From: Arthrobacter sp. UKPF54-2
GTDB taxonomy: Bacteria > Actinomycetota > Actinomycetes > Actinomycetales > Micrococcaceae
Assembly (NCBI RefSeq): GCF_007858535.1
Contig: NZ_CP040174.1
Coordinates: forward strand, 2,728,001 to 2,792,000
Direction: 5' to 3'
Length of the DNA stretch: 64,000 nucleotides
Under the pieces are notes generated by a model. It searched no databases, had not been told where the DNA came from, and worked only from the letters and a program-made list of their open reading frames with translations. The translations under genes were made by a program, and so were the position numbers. Positions 41,594-49,732 of this stretch are shown here, one piece after another. Each line of letters begins with the position of its first letter. Positions within the stretch are counted from its first letter, which is position 1.

Positions 41594-42241
41594 TCAGTGC
41601 CCGCGGGCGATCCAGTCCGCAAGGTGGGGTGCCTCGGCGCCGATGGTCGTCGAGTCCCCGTGCCCGGTCCGCACCACGGTGTCCGCCGGGAGCATGAGCA
41701 GCCTGGCCTTGATGGACTCGATGATGGTGGGGAAGTCGCTGAAGGACCGGCCGGTGGCGCCCGGGCCGCCTTGGAAGAGGGTGTCGCCGGTGAAGACGGT
41801 GCCCTTGTCCGCCAAGTAGAAGCTCACCGAGCCGGGGGAATGGCCCGGGGTGTGAAGCGCCGTGAGGCGGGCGCCGGCGACGTCGAAGGTGTCACCGTCC
41901 TCGATGCCGTGGTCCGGTTCGGTCCCGGGGAAGACCCGGTCCCAGAGCATCCAGTCATTCCGGTGCAGGTAAACCGGCGCGTTCACCAGATCCCGGAAGG
42001 CGCCAACGGCGGCGATGTGGTCGTCGTGGCCGTGGGTGAGCAGGATGGCTGCGACGGTCCGGCCGGCGACAGCGGCCGCGATGGCGTCGGCGTCGTGGGC
42101 CGGATCGATCACCACGCATTCCTCGTCAGTGCCGACGATCCAGACGTTGTTGTCCACGTCCCAGGTACCGCCGTCGAGCGAGAACGTCCCGGAGGTGACC
42201 AGCTGCTCGATCCGGAGGCCGGTGCCGGAGGTGCCGCTCAC
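41594..42241 (-). CDS. Metallo-beta-lactamase-fold hydrolase
   Basis: 215 residues from a GTG overlapping the preceding stop in GTGA. The metal-binding motif is [12 protein letters not shown] (HxHxDH), then [14 protein letters not shown], the bridging Asp in [17 protein letters not shown], and a terminal GHGDSTTIG. It resembles glyoxalase II-like thioester hydrolases. Following the mycothiol-dependent formaldehyde dehydrogenase on the same transcript, it probably hydrolyses S-formylmycothiol or a related thioester. Confidence 0.86.
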   Translation of the reverse strand: MSGTSGTGLRIEQLVTSGTFSLDGGTWDVDNNVWIVGTDEECVVIDPAHDADAIAAAVAGRTVAAILLTHGHDDHIAAVGAFRDLVNAPVYLHRNDWMLWDRVFPGTEPDHGIEDGDTFDVAGARLTALHTPGHSPGSVSFYLADKGTVFTGDTLFQGGPGATGRSFSDFPTIIESIKARLLMLPADTVVRTGHGDSTTIGAEAPHLADWIARGH

Positions 42242-43323
42242 AGCTCGACCACCGAGCGGAGCACGGCGCCGGAGTGCATCTTCTCGAAGGCCTCCTCGAT
42301 CTGGTCGATCGTGATGCGCTCGGTGACGAAGGCATCCAGATCCAGCCGGCCCTGCCGGTAGAGGTCGATCAGCATGGGGAAGTCGCGCGAAGGGAGGCAG
42401 TCGCCGTACCAGGAGGACTTCAGCGAGCCTCCCCGGCCGAAGACATCCAGCAGCGGCAGCTCCAGGGTCATCTCCGGGCTGGGGACGCCCACCAGCACCA
42501 CTGTGCCGGCCAGGTCGCGGGCGTAGAAAGCCTGCTTGTACGTTTCGGGACGGCCTACGGCGTCGATCACCACGTCGGCGCCGAAACCGCCGGTCAGGTC
42601 CCGGATCGCCTCGACCGGGTCGACGGCGGAGGAGTCCACGATGTGGGTGGCGCCGAGGTCCTTGGCGCGTTCGAGCTTCTTGGCGTCGATGTCCACCGCG
42701 ATCACGGTGGTGGCGCCGGCGAGCGCGGCGCCGGCCACGGCAGCCACGCCCACGCCGCCGCAGCCGATCACGGCGACGGAGTCCCCGCGGCGGACGTTGC
42801 CGGTGTTGATGGCGGCGCCGAGGCCGGCCATGACGCCGCAACCGAGCAGGCCGATGGCGGCGGGGTCGGCGTCGGGGTCCACCTTGGTGCACTGGCCGGC
42901 GGCGACGAGGGTCTTCTCGCCGAAGGCGCCGATGCCCAGCGCTGCGGAGAGTTCGGTGCCGTCCTCGAGGGTCATCTTTTGGGTGGCGTTGTGCGTATTG
43001 AAGCAGTACTGCGGCTCGCCGCGGCGGCAGGCCCGGCATTCGCCGCAGACGGCCCGCCAGTTCAGCACCACGCGGTCGCCGGGGGACACCTCAGTGACAC
43101 CGGGGCCGACGGCGCTCACCACACCGGTGGCTTCGTGGCCGAGCAGGAACGGGAAGTCGTCGTTGATGGCGCCCTGCTTGTAATGCAGGTCGGTGTGGCA
43201 GACGCCGCAGGTGAGGACGTCCACCAGGGCCTCGCCGGGTCCGGGATCCGGCACCAGGATGGTCTCCAGGGTGACGGGGGCGTTCTTGGACCGGACGACG
43301 GCGCCTTTAACTTTGTGGACCAT
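42238..43323 (-). CDS. mscR: S-(hydroxymethyl)mycothiol dehydrogenase
   Basis: 361 residues from ATG 43323. This is a zinc-dependent medium-chain dehydrogenase, with catalytic zinc ligands in CGVCHTD, GHEATG and the later LGCGVMAG. Structural zinc is held by [15 protein letters not shown] and the nucleotide by [13 protein letters not shown]. It oxidises the formaldehyde-mycothiol adduct with NAD+. The length and the [27 protein letters not shown] stretch match the mycothiol branch (also called adhE2 or nitrosomycothiol reductase). Formaldehyde may arise from one-carbon or serine metabolism nearby. Confidence 0.92.
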   Translation of the reverse strand: MVHKVKGAVVRSKNAPVTLETILVPDPGPGEALVDVLTCGVCHTDLHYKQGAINDDFPFLLGHEATGVVSAVGPGVTEVSPGDRVVLNWRAVCGECRACRRGEPQYCFNTHNATQKMTLEDGTELSAALGIGAFGEKTLVAAGQCTKVDPDADPAAIGLLGCGVMAGLGAAINTGNVRRGDSVAVIGCGGVGVAAVAGAALAGATTVIAVDIDAKKLERAKDLGATHIVDSSAVDPVEAIRDLTGGFGADVVIDAVGRPETYKQAFYARDLAGTVVLVGVPSPEMTLELPLLDVFGRGGSLKSSWYGDCLPSRDFPMLIDLYRQGRLDLDAFVTERITIDQIEEAFEKMHSGAVLRSVVEL

Positions 43324-43439
43324 GCGGGTGACTCCTCTCATCCGGCTCCCGTGGCGGGAAGCGGCACGGCGCGGGCTCCTGGGATTACCGGGAGTCCGCG
43401 CCGCAAGTGGTGTGATTGGGTGTGTCCTGAAAAGGGGCG

Positions 43440-43697
43440 TTAGGCCGCGAGGCGGCTCTTGACCTCGGCCGCGGAGGGGTTGGTGGCCGCGGTGCCGTCC
43501 GGGAACAGCACGGTGGGGACGGTGCGGTTGCCTCCGTTGAGCTGCTCCACGAGTTCGGCGGTGCCTTCAACTTCCTCGATGTTGATCTCGGTGTACCCGA
43601 TGCCCTGCGCGTCCAGCTGCTTCTTTAGCCGGTTGCAGTAGCCGCACCAGGTGGTCGAAAACATGGTGATGGTGCCGAAATCGGGGGTGAAGTCCAC
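43440..43697 (-). CDS. mrx1: Mycoredoxin (glutaredoxin-like)
   Basis: 85 residues. GTG 43697 has GAGGAG six bases upstream; the longer frame to 43766 lacks a good start. The active site is WCGYC, preceded by ITMFSTT, with [11 protein letters not shown] (cis-Pro loop) and a terminal helix. Mycoredoxin reduces mycothiol-protein mixed disulfides in actinobacteria. A SigR/SigH-type promoter stands upstream, consistent with control by thiol oxidative stress. Confidence 0.9.
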   Translation of the reverse strand: MDFTPDFGTITMFSTTWCGYCNRLKKQLDAQGIGYTEINIEEVEGTAELVEQLNGGNRTVPTVLFPDGTAATNPSAAEVKSRLAA

Positions 43698-43787
43698 GAA
43701 GTTCTCCTCAAAGCTGGTTGGCGGCGCTGGTTCCCCTTGGTGGGCGGCAGCGCCGGTTGCCGACAAAAGTCGTACGTCACTACCAAT

Positions 43788-43813
43788 AACCGTAACCCGT
43801 GGCCCCCTATTCC
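43788..43813 (-). promoter_or_regulatory. SigR/SigH-type promoter of mycoredoxin
   Basis: On the minus strand GGAAT (43813-43809) and GTT (43790-43788) are separated by exactly 18 bases, the published SigR/SigH consensus. The -10 is about 90 bp before the mycoredoxin start. The same region also serves as the leader of the divergent SRAP gene. Confidence 0.7.
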
Positions 43814-43858
43814 CGGACGCTATTCCGGCCGAGCGGCTCCCGGTGGCATGCTGGTGCC

Positions 43859-44605
43859 ATGTGTGGACGCTACGTGATGGCCCGGGCCGTCGGGGACCTG
43901 CTGGCCGAATTCGACGCCGAACTCGAGGAAGAGGTAGTCATTCCGCCGTCGTGGAACGTGGCTCCGACGGCGGACGTGCCGATCCTGCTGGAGCGCCTGG
44001 TGGACGGCGAACCGGTGCGGCAGCTGCACATTGCCCGCTGGGGGCTCGTGCCTTCCTGGGCCAAGGACCCGGGCATCGGCTCGAAAATGATCAACGCGCG
44101 CAGTGAGAGCGTGCTGGAGAAGCCGGCGTTCCGCAAAGCCACCCGCACCCGGCGCTGCGCTGTTCCGGCGGACGGCTACTACGAATGGAAGGGTGAAGGC
44201 CGCGGCAAGCAGCCCTACTACGTGCACCCGAAGGACGGCAGCCCCATCGTGTTCGCGGGGCTCTATGAATGGTGGAAGGACCCGTCCAAGGCCGAGGGGG
44301 ATCCGGGGCGCTGGCTGCTCTCGACGTCGATCCTCACCACCGACTCGCCGCCGGAGGGCTACGCGGACGGGATGCTCGCCGAACTGACGGCCCTGCACGA
44401 CCGGGTTCCGCTGCCGATGGACCGGAAGACCATGACGACCTGGCTGGACCCGCAGGCCGACGACGCCGCCGCCCTCGTGGGGGTGGTCCGGGCCGGCGCG
44501 CACGACGTCGCCGAGGGCTGGACGATCGACGCCGTCAGCACCGCCGTCGGCAACGTGAAAAACGACTCGCCGGAGCTGATCCAGCCGGTGGGGAGCCTGT
44601 TTTAG
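43859..44605 (+). CDS. SOS response-associated peptidase (SRAP, YedK-like)
   Basis: 248 residues starting MCGRY, where Cys2 becomes N-terminal after Met removal. Cys2 forms the crosslink to abasic sites in single-stranded DNA. Other conserved sites are ARWGLVPSWAK, INARSES, RRCAVPADGYYEWK (catalytic Glu) and PLPMDRKTMTTWL. It shields abasic sites at replication forks. It diverges from mycoredoxin. No SOS box was seen in the 161 bp upstream. Confidence 0.93.
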   Translation: MCGRYVMARAVGDLLAEFDAELEEEVVIPPSWNVAPTADVPILLERLVDGEPVRQLHIARWGLVPSWAKDPGIGSKMINARSESVLEKPAFRKATRTRRCAVPADGYYEWKGEGRGKQPYYVHPKDGSPIVFAGLYEWWKDPSKAEGDPGRWLLSTSILTTDSPPEGYADGMLAELTALHDRVPLPMDRKTMTTWLDPQADDAAALVGVVRAGAHDVAEGWTIDAVSTAVGNVKNDSPELIQPVGSLF

Positions 44606-44613
44606 GGCTGGCC

Positions 44614-44808
44614 CTAGACCGTGACCCTGCCGCCGGCGTCGACGGTCCAGGTGGGGTTGAAGGCGACCTCCCAGCGGAAACCGTCCGGGTCGACCACCTC
44701 GCCCGGCACCTCCCGGTGGACGGGCCAACCGAGGCCCTCGGCGTAGAAGCGGCGCGAGGCGTCAACGCTGCGGACACCCAATGAGATGAAGTCGACTCGT
44801 GGTTGCAT
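44614..44808 (-). pseudogene. VOC/glyoxalase-family remnant with internal deletion
   Basis: 64 residues. Residues 1-38 (MQPRVDFISLGVRSVDASRRFYAEGLGWPVH ...) match the first strand-helix unit of a VOC protein. They pass straight into the last unit, VVDPDGFRWEVAFNPTWTVD. Single-chain members of this family are about 130-140 residues long, so roughly 70-80 middle residues appear to be lost without breaking the frame. Metal and substrate sites would be gone. It could be a decayed gene still translated, or a very short variant. Confidence 0.65.
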
Positions 44809-44828
44809 CGTTCGATACTGTCATGCAC

Positions 44829-45149
44829 ATGTCCACACATCACGGAGACGACAAAGACGCCCAGGCCGACAGGGAACAGCTCGCCGCCGTGCGGGTGGCT
44901 GTCGACGAGGTAGACGAGCAGATCGTCGCACTGATCGGCCGGCGCGAACGGCTGATCCGGATCGCCGGGACGCTCAAGGCCGACAGCGCCGAGGTCCGTG
45001 CCCCGGGCCGGGTGGAGCGGGTACTCGAACACGTCAAAGCCACCGCGGAGCAGAAAGACATCGACCCGGAGATCGTCGAACAGACCTACCGGGCCATGAT
45101 CGACGCCTTTATCCGGCTTGAGCTGGACGTGTACAAGGCCTCCAGCTAG
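44829..45149 (+). CDS. Chorismate mutase, AroQ type
   Basis: 106 residues from ATG 44829 (MSTHHGDD); ATG 44823 is also possible. It is a single all-helical domain. AVRVAVDEVDEQIVALIGRRERLIRIAGTLKADS is helix 1 with the conserved Arg and Lys, followed by RAPGRVERVLEHVKATAE and a last helix with VEQTYRAMIDAFIRLELDVYK. It converts chorismate to prephenate for Phe/Tyr synthesis. Some members of this group are isochorismate-pyruvate lyases. The start is 20 bp from that of the divergent VOC remnant. Confidence 0.85.
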   Translation: MSTHHGDDKDAQADREQLAAVRVAVDEVDEQIVALIGRRERLIRIAGTLKADSAEVRAPGRVERVLEHVKATAEQKDIDPEIVEQTYRAMIDAFIRLELDVYKASS

Positions 45150-45165
45150 GGCCGGTCTCGCCCGG

Positions 45166-45552
45166 TTATAGCGACTCTTCGACGGGCACGTTGGCCTGGA
45201 ACTCCCGGCCGTCGCAATCGCTGAACGCCGTCATCAAGTGGCCCTTGGTCAGGCCCATCACCGTGCTGAGCGGAAAGTTCCCGGTGATGGTGTTGCCGGA
45301 GTGCTCCACACCCTTGAGATCGAAGTTCTCCTCCGTGCCGTCATGGCTGAAGCAGAAAAAGGACACAGCCTCGCCGTTCATGAACTCGATTTCCATCCGG
45401 CGCTGGTGGGAATGGTCAGGAGTGGCGGCCACGAGCCCGACCACGTAGGCCCCGGAACTCGGAATGTTCCCGTCTATATCGAACTTCGCCACCAAGGTTG
45501 AATCCTTGGCGGCGATGCTTACGTGCTTCAGGAGTGCGCTGTGGGAGCTCAT
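45166..45552 (-). CDS. Hypothetical protein
   Basis: 128 residues from ATG 45552. The strand pattern suggests a small beta sandwich: AAKDSTLVAKFDIDGNIPSSGAYVVGLVAATP, RRMEIEFMNGEAVSFFCFSH, and GLTKGHLMTAFSDCDGREFQANVPV. There is no signal peptide. No family was recognised, and neighbours give no clue. It converges on the chorismate mutase gene. Confidence 0.55.
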   Translation of the reverse strand: MSSHSALLKHVSIAAKDSTLVAKFDIDGNIPSSGAYVVGLVAATPDHSHQRRMEIEFMNGEAVSFFCFSHDGTEENFDLKGVEHSGNTITGNFPLSTVMGLTKGHLMTAFSDCDGREFQANVPVEESL

Positions 45553-45633
45553 GGCTCAATCCTGCTACCTGCGCCTGCGTCCGTCCACCCCCGATCTATG
45601 TTTTGTCCCCGGGGCGTCGTAGACTGGAAGTGT

Positions 45634-45649
45634 TCGAAGATATATTCGA
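45634..45649. promoter_or_regulatory. LexA (SOS) box of the dnaE2 unit
   Basis: TCGAAG-ATAT-ATTCGA is a perfect palindrome close to the actinobacterial consensus TCGAAC-N4-GTTCGA. It ends 60 bp before the DUF6504-like gene and dnaE2. It fits LexA control of error-prone polymerase. Confidence 0.85.
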
Positions 45650-45709
45650 ATATCCACTTGATTGCCCGTAAGGGTTCTTGCGTGGAGCCAGCACTTTCCG
45701 GGAGGCGTT

Positions 45710-46039
45710 ATGGGGATGTTCAGCGAGTCTGTCGACGTCGCCTGCACCCCGGACGGCCAACCCCGGTCCCTTGACTGGGCCGGCCGGCACTACGAGGTCT
45801 GCGCCGAACCGGTCCGCTGGTTCGAGCGGCGCCAGTGGTGGGCCGAGGAACAGCGCGCCCCGCTGGGCGGCGGGCCGGGCCTGGTGGACCATGAAATCTG
45901 GCGTGTCCAGCTCACCGATGCCGCCAATCCGGAGCGGACCCTCACCCTTGACCTGAGCCGGCATATAGGCAGCGGGCGCTGGCGGCTGCTGCGGATCCAC
46001 GATGCCCTGCCACGGCTCCGGAAGCCCGAGTCGGCATGA
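45710..46039 (+). CDS. DUF6504-like protein encoded with dnaE2
   Basis: 109 residues from ATG 45710 behind GGGAGGC. It is rich in Trp and Arg: GRHYEVCAEPVRWFERRQWW, LVDHEIWRVQLTD and SGRWRLLRIHDALPRL. Small proteins of this type lie between imuB and dnaE2 in several actinobacteria. Its stop overlaps dnaE2 in ATGA, so it is translated with the polymerase and shares its SOS box. Its function is not established; a role in the mutagenic repair complex is inferred from position. Confidence 0.75.
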   Translation: MGMFSESVDVACTPDGQPRSLDWAGRHYEVCAEPVRWFERRQWWAEEQRAPLGGGPGLVDHEIWRVQLTDAANPERTLTLDLSRHIGSGRWRLLRIHDALPRLRKPESA

Positions 46040-49000
46040 GCTTCACCCATCTGCATGTCTCCACTGCGTTCAGCGCACATTATGGGGTCTCCTGGCCGGA
46101 GGAGCTGGCCGCGGCCGCCGCTGCGGACGGGGCCACGGCGCTCGCCTGCACGGACCGTGACGGACTGTACGGGACCGTCAAGCATCTGAAGGCCTGCATG
46201 GCCGCCGGCCTGGACCCGGTGGTCGGGGTGGACCTCGCGGTGTTTGACGACGACGGCGACCTCCGCACCCAGGTCGGGGGACGTGTGGTGGTCCTCGCGC
46301 ACGGGCAGAACCACGGCGCAGGGTACCGGGCGCTGTGCCGGCTGGTCTCCGACGCCCATGCCCGCACCACGGGCAAGGCCGGCGGGGCGGTGCCCGTCGC
46401 CGTGACCCGGGCGGAACTCGCCTCGCGCAGCCTGGACCCGCAGACCCTCAAGCCGGTCCTGACCGTCCTGCTCGGCCCTGACTCCGACGTCGGCCGGTCC
46501 ATGGGCGGGCGGCGCTACCTCCGGCCCCGCACCCTCTTCAAACGCTGGCTGGAGGCCATGCCCGCCGGCACCATCGCCGCCGAGGTTGTCTCACAGCTCA
46601 GCCCGCCCGGCGAACCGCTCAGCACCGCCCATGCCGTGCGGATGCTCAAGCTCGCTGCGGAACACGCGGTCCCCGCAGTGCTGAGCAACGCGGTGCGTTA
46701 CTGCGCCGAGGACGGCGCCGCGACGGCGGACGTGCTCGACTCCGCCCGGACCCTGAAATCCCTGCCCGAACTCTCCGCCGCGCCGCAGCTGCAACCCAAC
46801 GGGCAGGGCTGGCTGAAATCACCTGCCCAGATGTTGCGGCTCGGCCAGGAAATCATGCACTCTGCCGGGTACGGCGCCGCGGACCTGAAAAGCCTGCTGG
46901 CCCACACCGAGGCGCTCGCGGACCGGTGCCGGATGGACCCGGTCACGGACATGGGATGGAAGCAGCCCGTGGTTCCGGAAGCCTCGGTGATCGGGATTGC
47001 GGGGGACCCTTTGGTGGAACTCACCCAGCGCTGCGAGGCTGGAATCAACCGGCGCTTCCCGGGCATCGCCGGGAAGGCCGCCGAAAAGCTGCGCGCCCGG
47101 CTGGAGCATGAGCTGCGGATCATCGACGGCCTGGGCTTCGCCTCCTACTTCCTCACCGTCGCCGAGGTTTCCCGGATGATCCAGGACATGGGGGTCCGTG
47201 CCGCGGCCCGCGGGTCCGGGGCCTCCAGCCTGGTCAACTACCTGATCGACGTCAGCCAGGTGAACCCGCTGCAGCACGACCTCATCTTCGAGCGCTTCCT
47301 GTCCCGGGACCGCGCCACCCTACCGGACATCGACATCGACGTCGAAAGTGCGGAGCGGCACAACGTCTACCGCAAAATCTTTGAGCGCTTTGGTGCCGAA
47401 CGCGTCACCCTGATGAGCATGCAGAACGGCTACCGTGCCCGCGGGGCCGTCCGTGACGCCGGCCTGGCCCTGGGCATGGACGGCAGTGACATCGACGAGA
47501 TCGCCAAGCAGCTATGGCGGTTTTCGGCCCGGAACTTCCGTGAGGCCTTGGTGGAAAAGCCGGAGCTGAAGGAGTTCGCCGGCCGGGTGGAGCAGCGGGA
47601 CTTCACCGAAAACCAGCAGCTGGACCTGCTGGTGGACCTGACCGAACGGCTGGACCGGCTGCCGCGCCACATCTCGATGCACCCCTGCGGGGTGATCCTC
47701 GGCGATGCCACCCTGCTGGACCGCACCCCCGTGCAGCCCAGCGGCCTGGGCCTGCCGATGAGCCAGTTCGACAAGCACGACATGGACCCGATGGGCATGC
47801 TCAAACTCGACGTGCTGGGCGTCCGGATGCAGAGCGCCATGGCCTTCGCGGTCCGTGAGGTGATCCGGCTGCACCCCTCCAAGGCCGAGGTGGTGGCCGC
47901 CGGCCGCCACCCGGCGGGGCCGGACGGCACCGGACCGGACTACATCGCCGCGGACGGGATGATCGATCTCAACGCCGTCCCGCTCGACGACGAACCCACC
48001 TATGAGCTGATCCGCAGCACCCATACCCTGGGCTGTTTCCAGATCGAATCCCCGGGCCAGCGGGAACTGATTGGCAAGCTGGCCCCACGCGAATTCAATG
48101 ACCTCATCATCGACATCTCGCTGTTCCGCCCCGGGCCGATGAAGTCGGACATGGTCAGGCCCTTCCTGGAGCACCGGCACGGCTTCGCGCCGGAGGTCTA
48201 CCCGCACCCGGACCTCAAACCGGTGCTGCAGGAAACCCACGGGGTGACCGTGTTCCACGAACAGATCCTCAAAACCTTCGACGTGATGACAGGGTGCGGG
48301 CTGGCCCGGGCCGACGAATTCCGGCGTGCCCTCGGCAACGAGGTGCTCGAAGCCAAGGTGGAGGAGTTCTTCCGGCGCGAAGCCCGGGCCCGTAACTACA
48401 CGCCCGAGGTGGTGGACAAGGTCTGGGGGACCCTGAAAGCCTTCGGCAGCTTCGGCTTCTGCAAAGCCCACGGCGCCGCCTTCGCCGTGCCGACCTACCA
48501 GTCCGCCTGGCTCAAGACCCACCACCCCGAGGCCTTCCTCGCCGGGCTCTGGGAACACGACCCCGGCATGTACCCGAAGCGGCTGCTGGTCGCCGAGGCC
48601 CGCCGGCTGGGGATCCCCATCCTGCCGCTGGACATCAACCGCAGCCAGGCCGAATACCGGGTGGAGCGGGTGGAAACCGGCCCGGACCGGGGCAAGCTCG
48701 GCATCCGCCTGAGCATCAACGGCATCTTCGGGCTCTCCGGCGCCGAGCTGAAACGGATCGTCGCCGGCCAGCCCTACGACTCCCTCGCGGACCTGCGGGC
48801 ACGCTCCCGGATCAGCAAACCGAGCATCCAGCGCCTGGCCCAACTGGGCGCCTTCGACTCGCTGCACCGGTCCTCCGGCGGAACCGCCAACCGGGCGGAC
48901 CTGGTCCAGCACCTGCAGCAGCTCCAGGGCAGGGCGCAGCGCAAGGGGGTCGAGGTGATTGAGGGGCAGCTGGCCCTGCCGCTGGGCGATGTCGAGCTCA

Positions 49001-49563
49001 AAAACATCAAGTCCGGGCTTCCGGCCCCCACGCTAGTGGAGACCGTCCGGGCCGAACTGGACCTGATGGCCTTGGATGTCAGCGGCCACCTGATGGCCAG
49101 CCACCGGCCCCTGCTGGAGAAGCTCGGCGTCACGACGGCGGATCAGTTGCTGGGGCTGCGCAACGGCACCGAGGTGCTGGTGGCCGGGGTCCGGGTGGCC
49201 ACCCAGACCCCGCCGATGCGGGGCGGCCGGCGGGTGGTGTTCATCAGCATCGACGACGGCACCGGCTGCGTGGATTCGGTCTTCTTCCACGAGGCCCAGG
49301 AACAGTCCGGCCCGCTGCTCTTCGGGACCCGGCTGCTGCTGATCCGAGGCACTACCCGGCGGACCGGGCCGCGCGGCATCAGCATCAGCGCCTCCATGGC
49401 CTGGGATCTCAGCCGCACCGAGACGCTGCCGTTCCCCGCGCCGGCTACCGGCGGACCCGGCGGTGCCGGCGGGGCCGGCACCCTGCCGCCGTCGGTAGCC
49501 TCCGAACCTGGCCCGCTGGACGGGATCCGGCGCCACCTTGCCATTACCGGCATGGGCGGCTGA
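46036..49563 (+). CDS. dnaE2: Error-prone DNA polymerase III alpha subunit
   Basis: 1175 residues. An N-terminal PHP domain (HLHVSTAFSAHYGVSWPEEL, ACTDRDGLYGTVK) leads to the polymerase core with the catalytic acidic residues in LPDIDIDVES. The substrate region is YRARGAVRDAGLALG, then HPCGVILGD and IIDISLFRPGPMKSDMV, and the C-terminal OB-fold is near GGRRVVFISIDDGTGCVDSVFF. DnaE2 copies damaged DNA together with ImuA' and ImuB in SOS mutagenesis. No imuB or imuA' gene lies upstream in this window, so the partners must be elsewhere. Confidence 0.95.
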   Translation: MSFTHLHVSTAFSAHYGVSWPEELAAAAAADGATALACTDRDGLYGTVKHLKACMAAGLDPVVGVDLAVFDDDGDLRTQVGGRVVVLAHGQNHGAGYRALCRLVSDAHARTTGKAGGAVPVAVTRAELASRSLDPQTLKPVLTVLLGPDSDVGRSMGGRRYLRPRTLFKRWLEAMPAGTIAAEVVSQLSPPGEPLSTAHAVRMLKLAAEHAVPAVLSNAVRYCAEDGAATADVLDSARTLKSLPELSAAPQLQPNGQGWLKSPAQMLRLGQEIMHSAGYGAADLKSLLAHTEALADRCRMDPVTDMGWKQPVVPEASVIGIAGDPLVELTQRCEAGINRRFPGIAGKAAEKLRARLEHELRIIDGLGFASYFLTVAEVSRMIQDMGVRAAARGSGASSLVNYLIDVSQVNPLQHDLIFERFLSRDRATLPDIDIDVESAERHNVYRKIFERFGAERVTLMSMQNGYRARGAVRDAGLALGMDGSDIDEIAKQLWRFSARNFREALVEKPELKEFAGRVEQRDFTENQQLDLLVDLTERLDRLPRHISMHPCGVILGDATLLDRTPVQPSGLGLPMSQFDKHDMDPMGMLKLDVLGVRMQSAMAFAVREVIRLHPSKAEVVAAGRHPAGPDGTGPDYIAADGMIDLNAVPLDDEPTYELIRSTHTLGCFQIESPGQRELIGKLAPREFNDLIIDISLFRPGPMKSDMVRPFLEHRHGFAPEVYPHPDLKPVLQETHGVTVFHEQILKTFDVMTGCGLARADEFRRALGNEVLEAKVEEFFRREARARNYTPEVVDKVWGTLKAFGSFGFCKAHGAAFAVPTYQSAWLKTHHPEAFLAGLWEHDPGMYPKRLLVAEARRLGIPILPLDINRSQAEYRVERVETGPDRGKLGIRLSINGIFGLSGAELKRIVAGQPYDSLADLRARSRISKPSIQRLAQLGAFDSLHRSSGGTANRADLVQHLQQLQGRAQRKGVEVIEGQLALPLGDVELKNIKSGLPAPTLVETVRAELDLMALDVSGHLMASHRPLLEKLGVTTADQLLGLRNGTEVLVAGVRVATQTPPMRGGRRVVFISIDDGTGCVDSVFFHEAQEQSGPLLFGTRLLLIRGTTRRTGPRGISISASMAWDLSRTETLPFPAPATGGPGGAGGAGTLPPSVASEPGPLDGIRRHLAITGMGG

Positions 49564-49732
49564 TCCGCCGCTGAACCGCGGCTGAACTGCCGCCGCGCGA
49601 CCGCCGGACCGCTCACTGCAGGCGGCGGGCCGCGTTGGTTGGCCTATCCGGAACCCGATAGCATGGACGAGGCTGGCTGTGGTCCCCGTACGCCACAAGC
49701 TACGAAGCCTTAACTTTGAATAGGAGACACCC

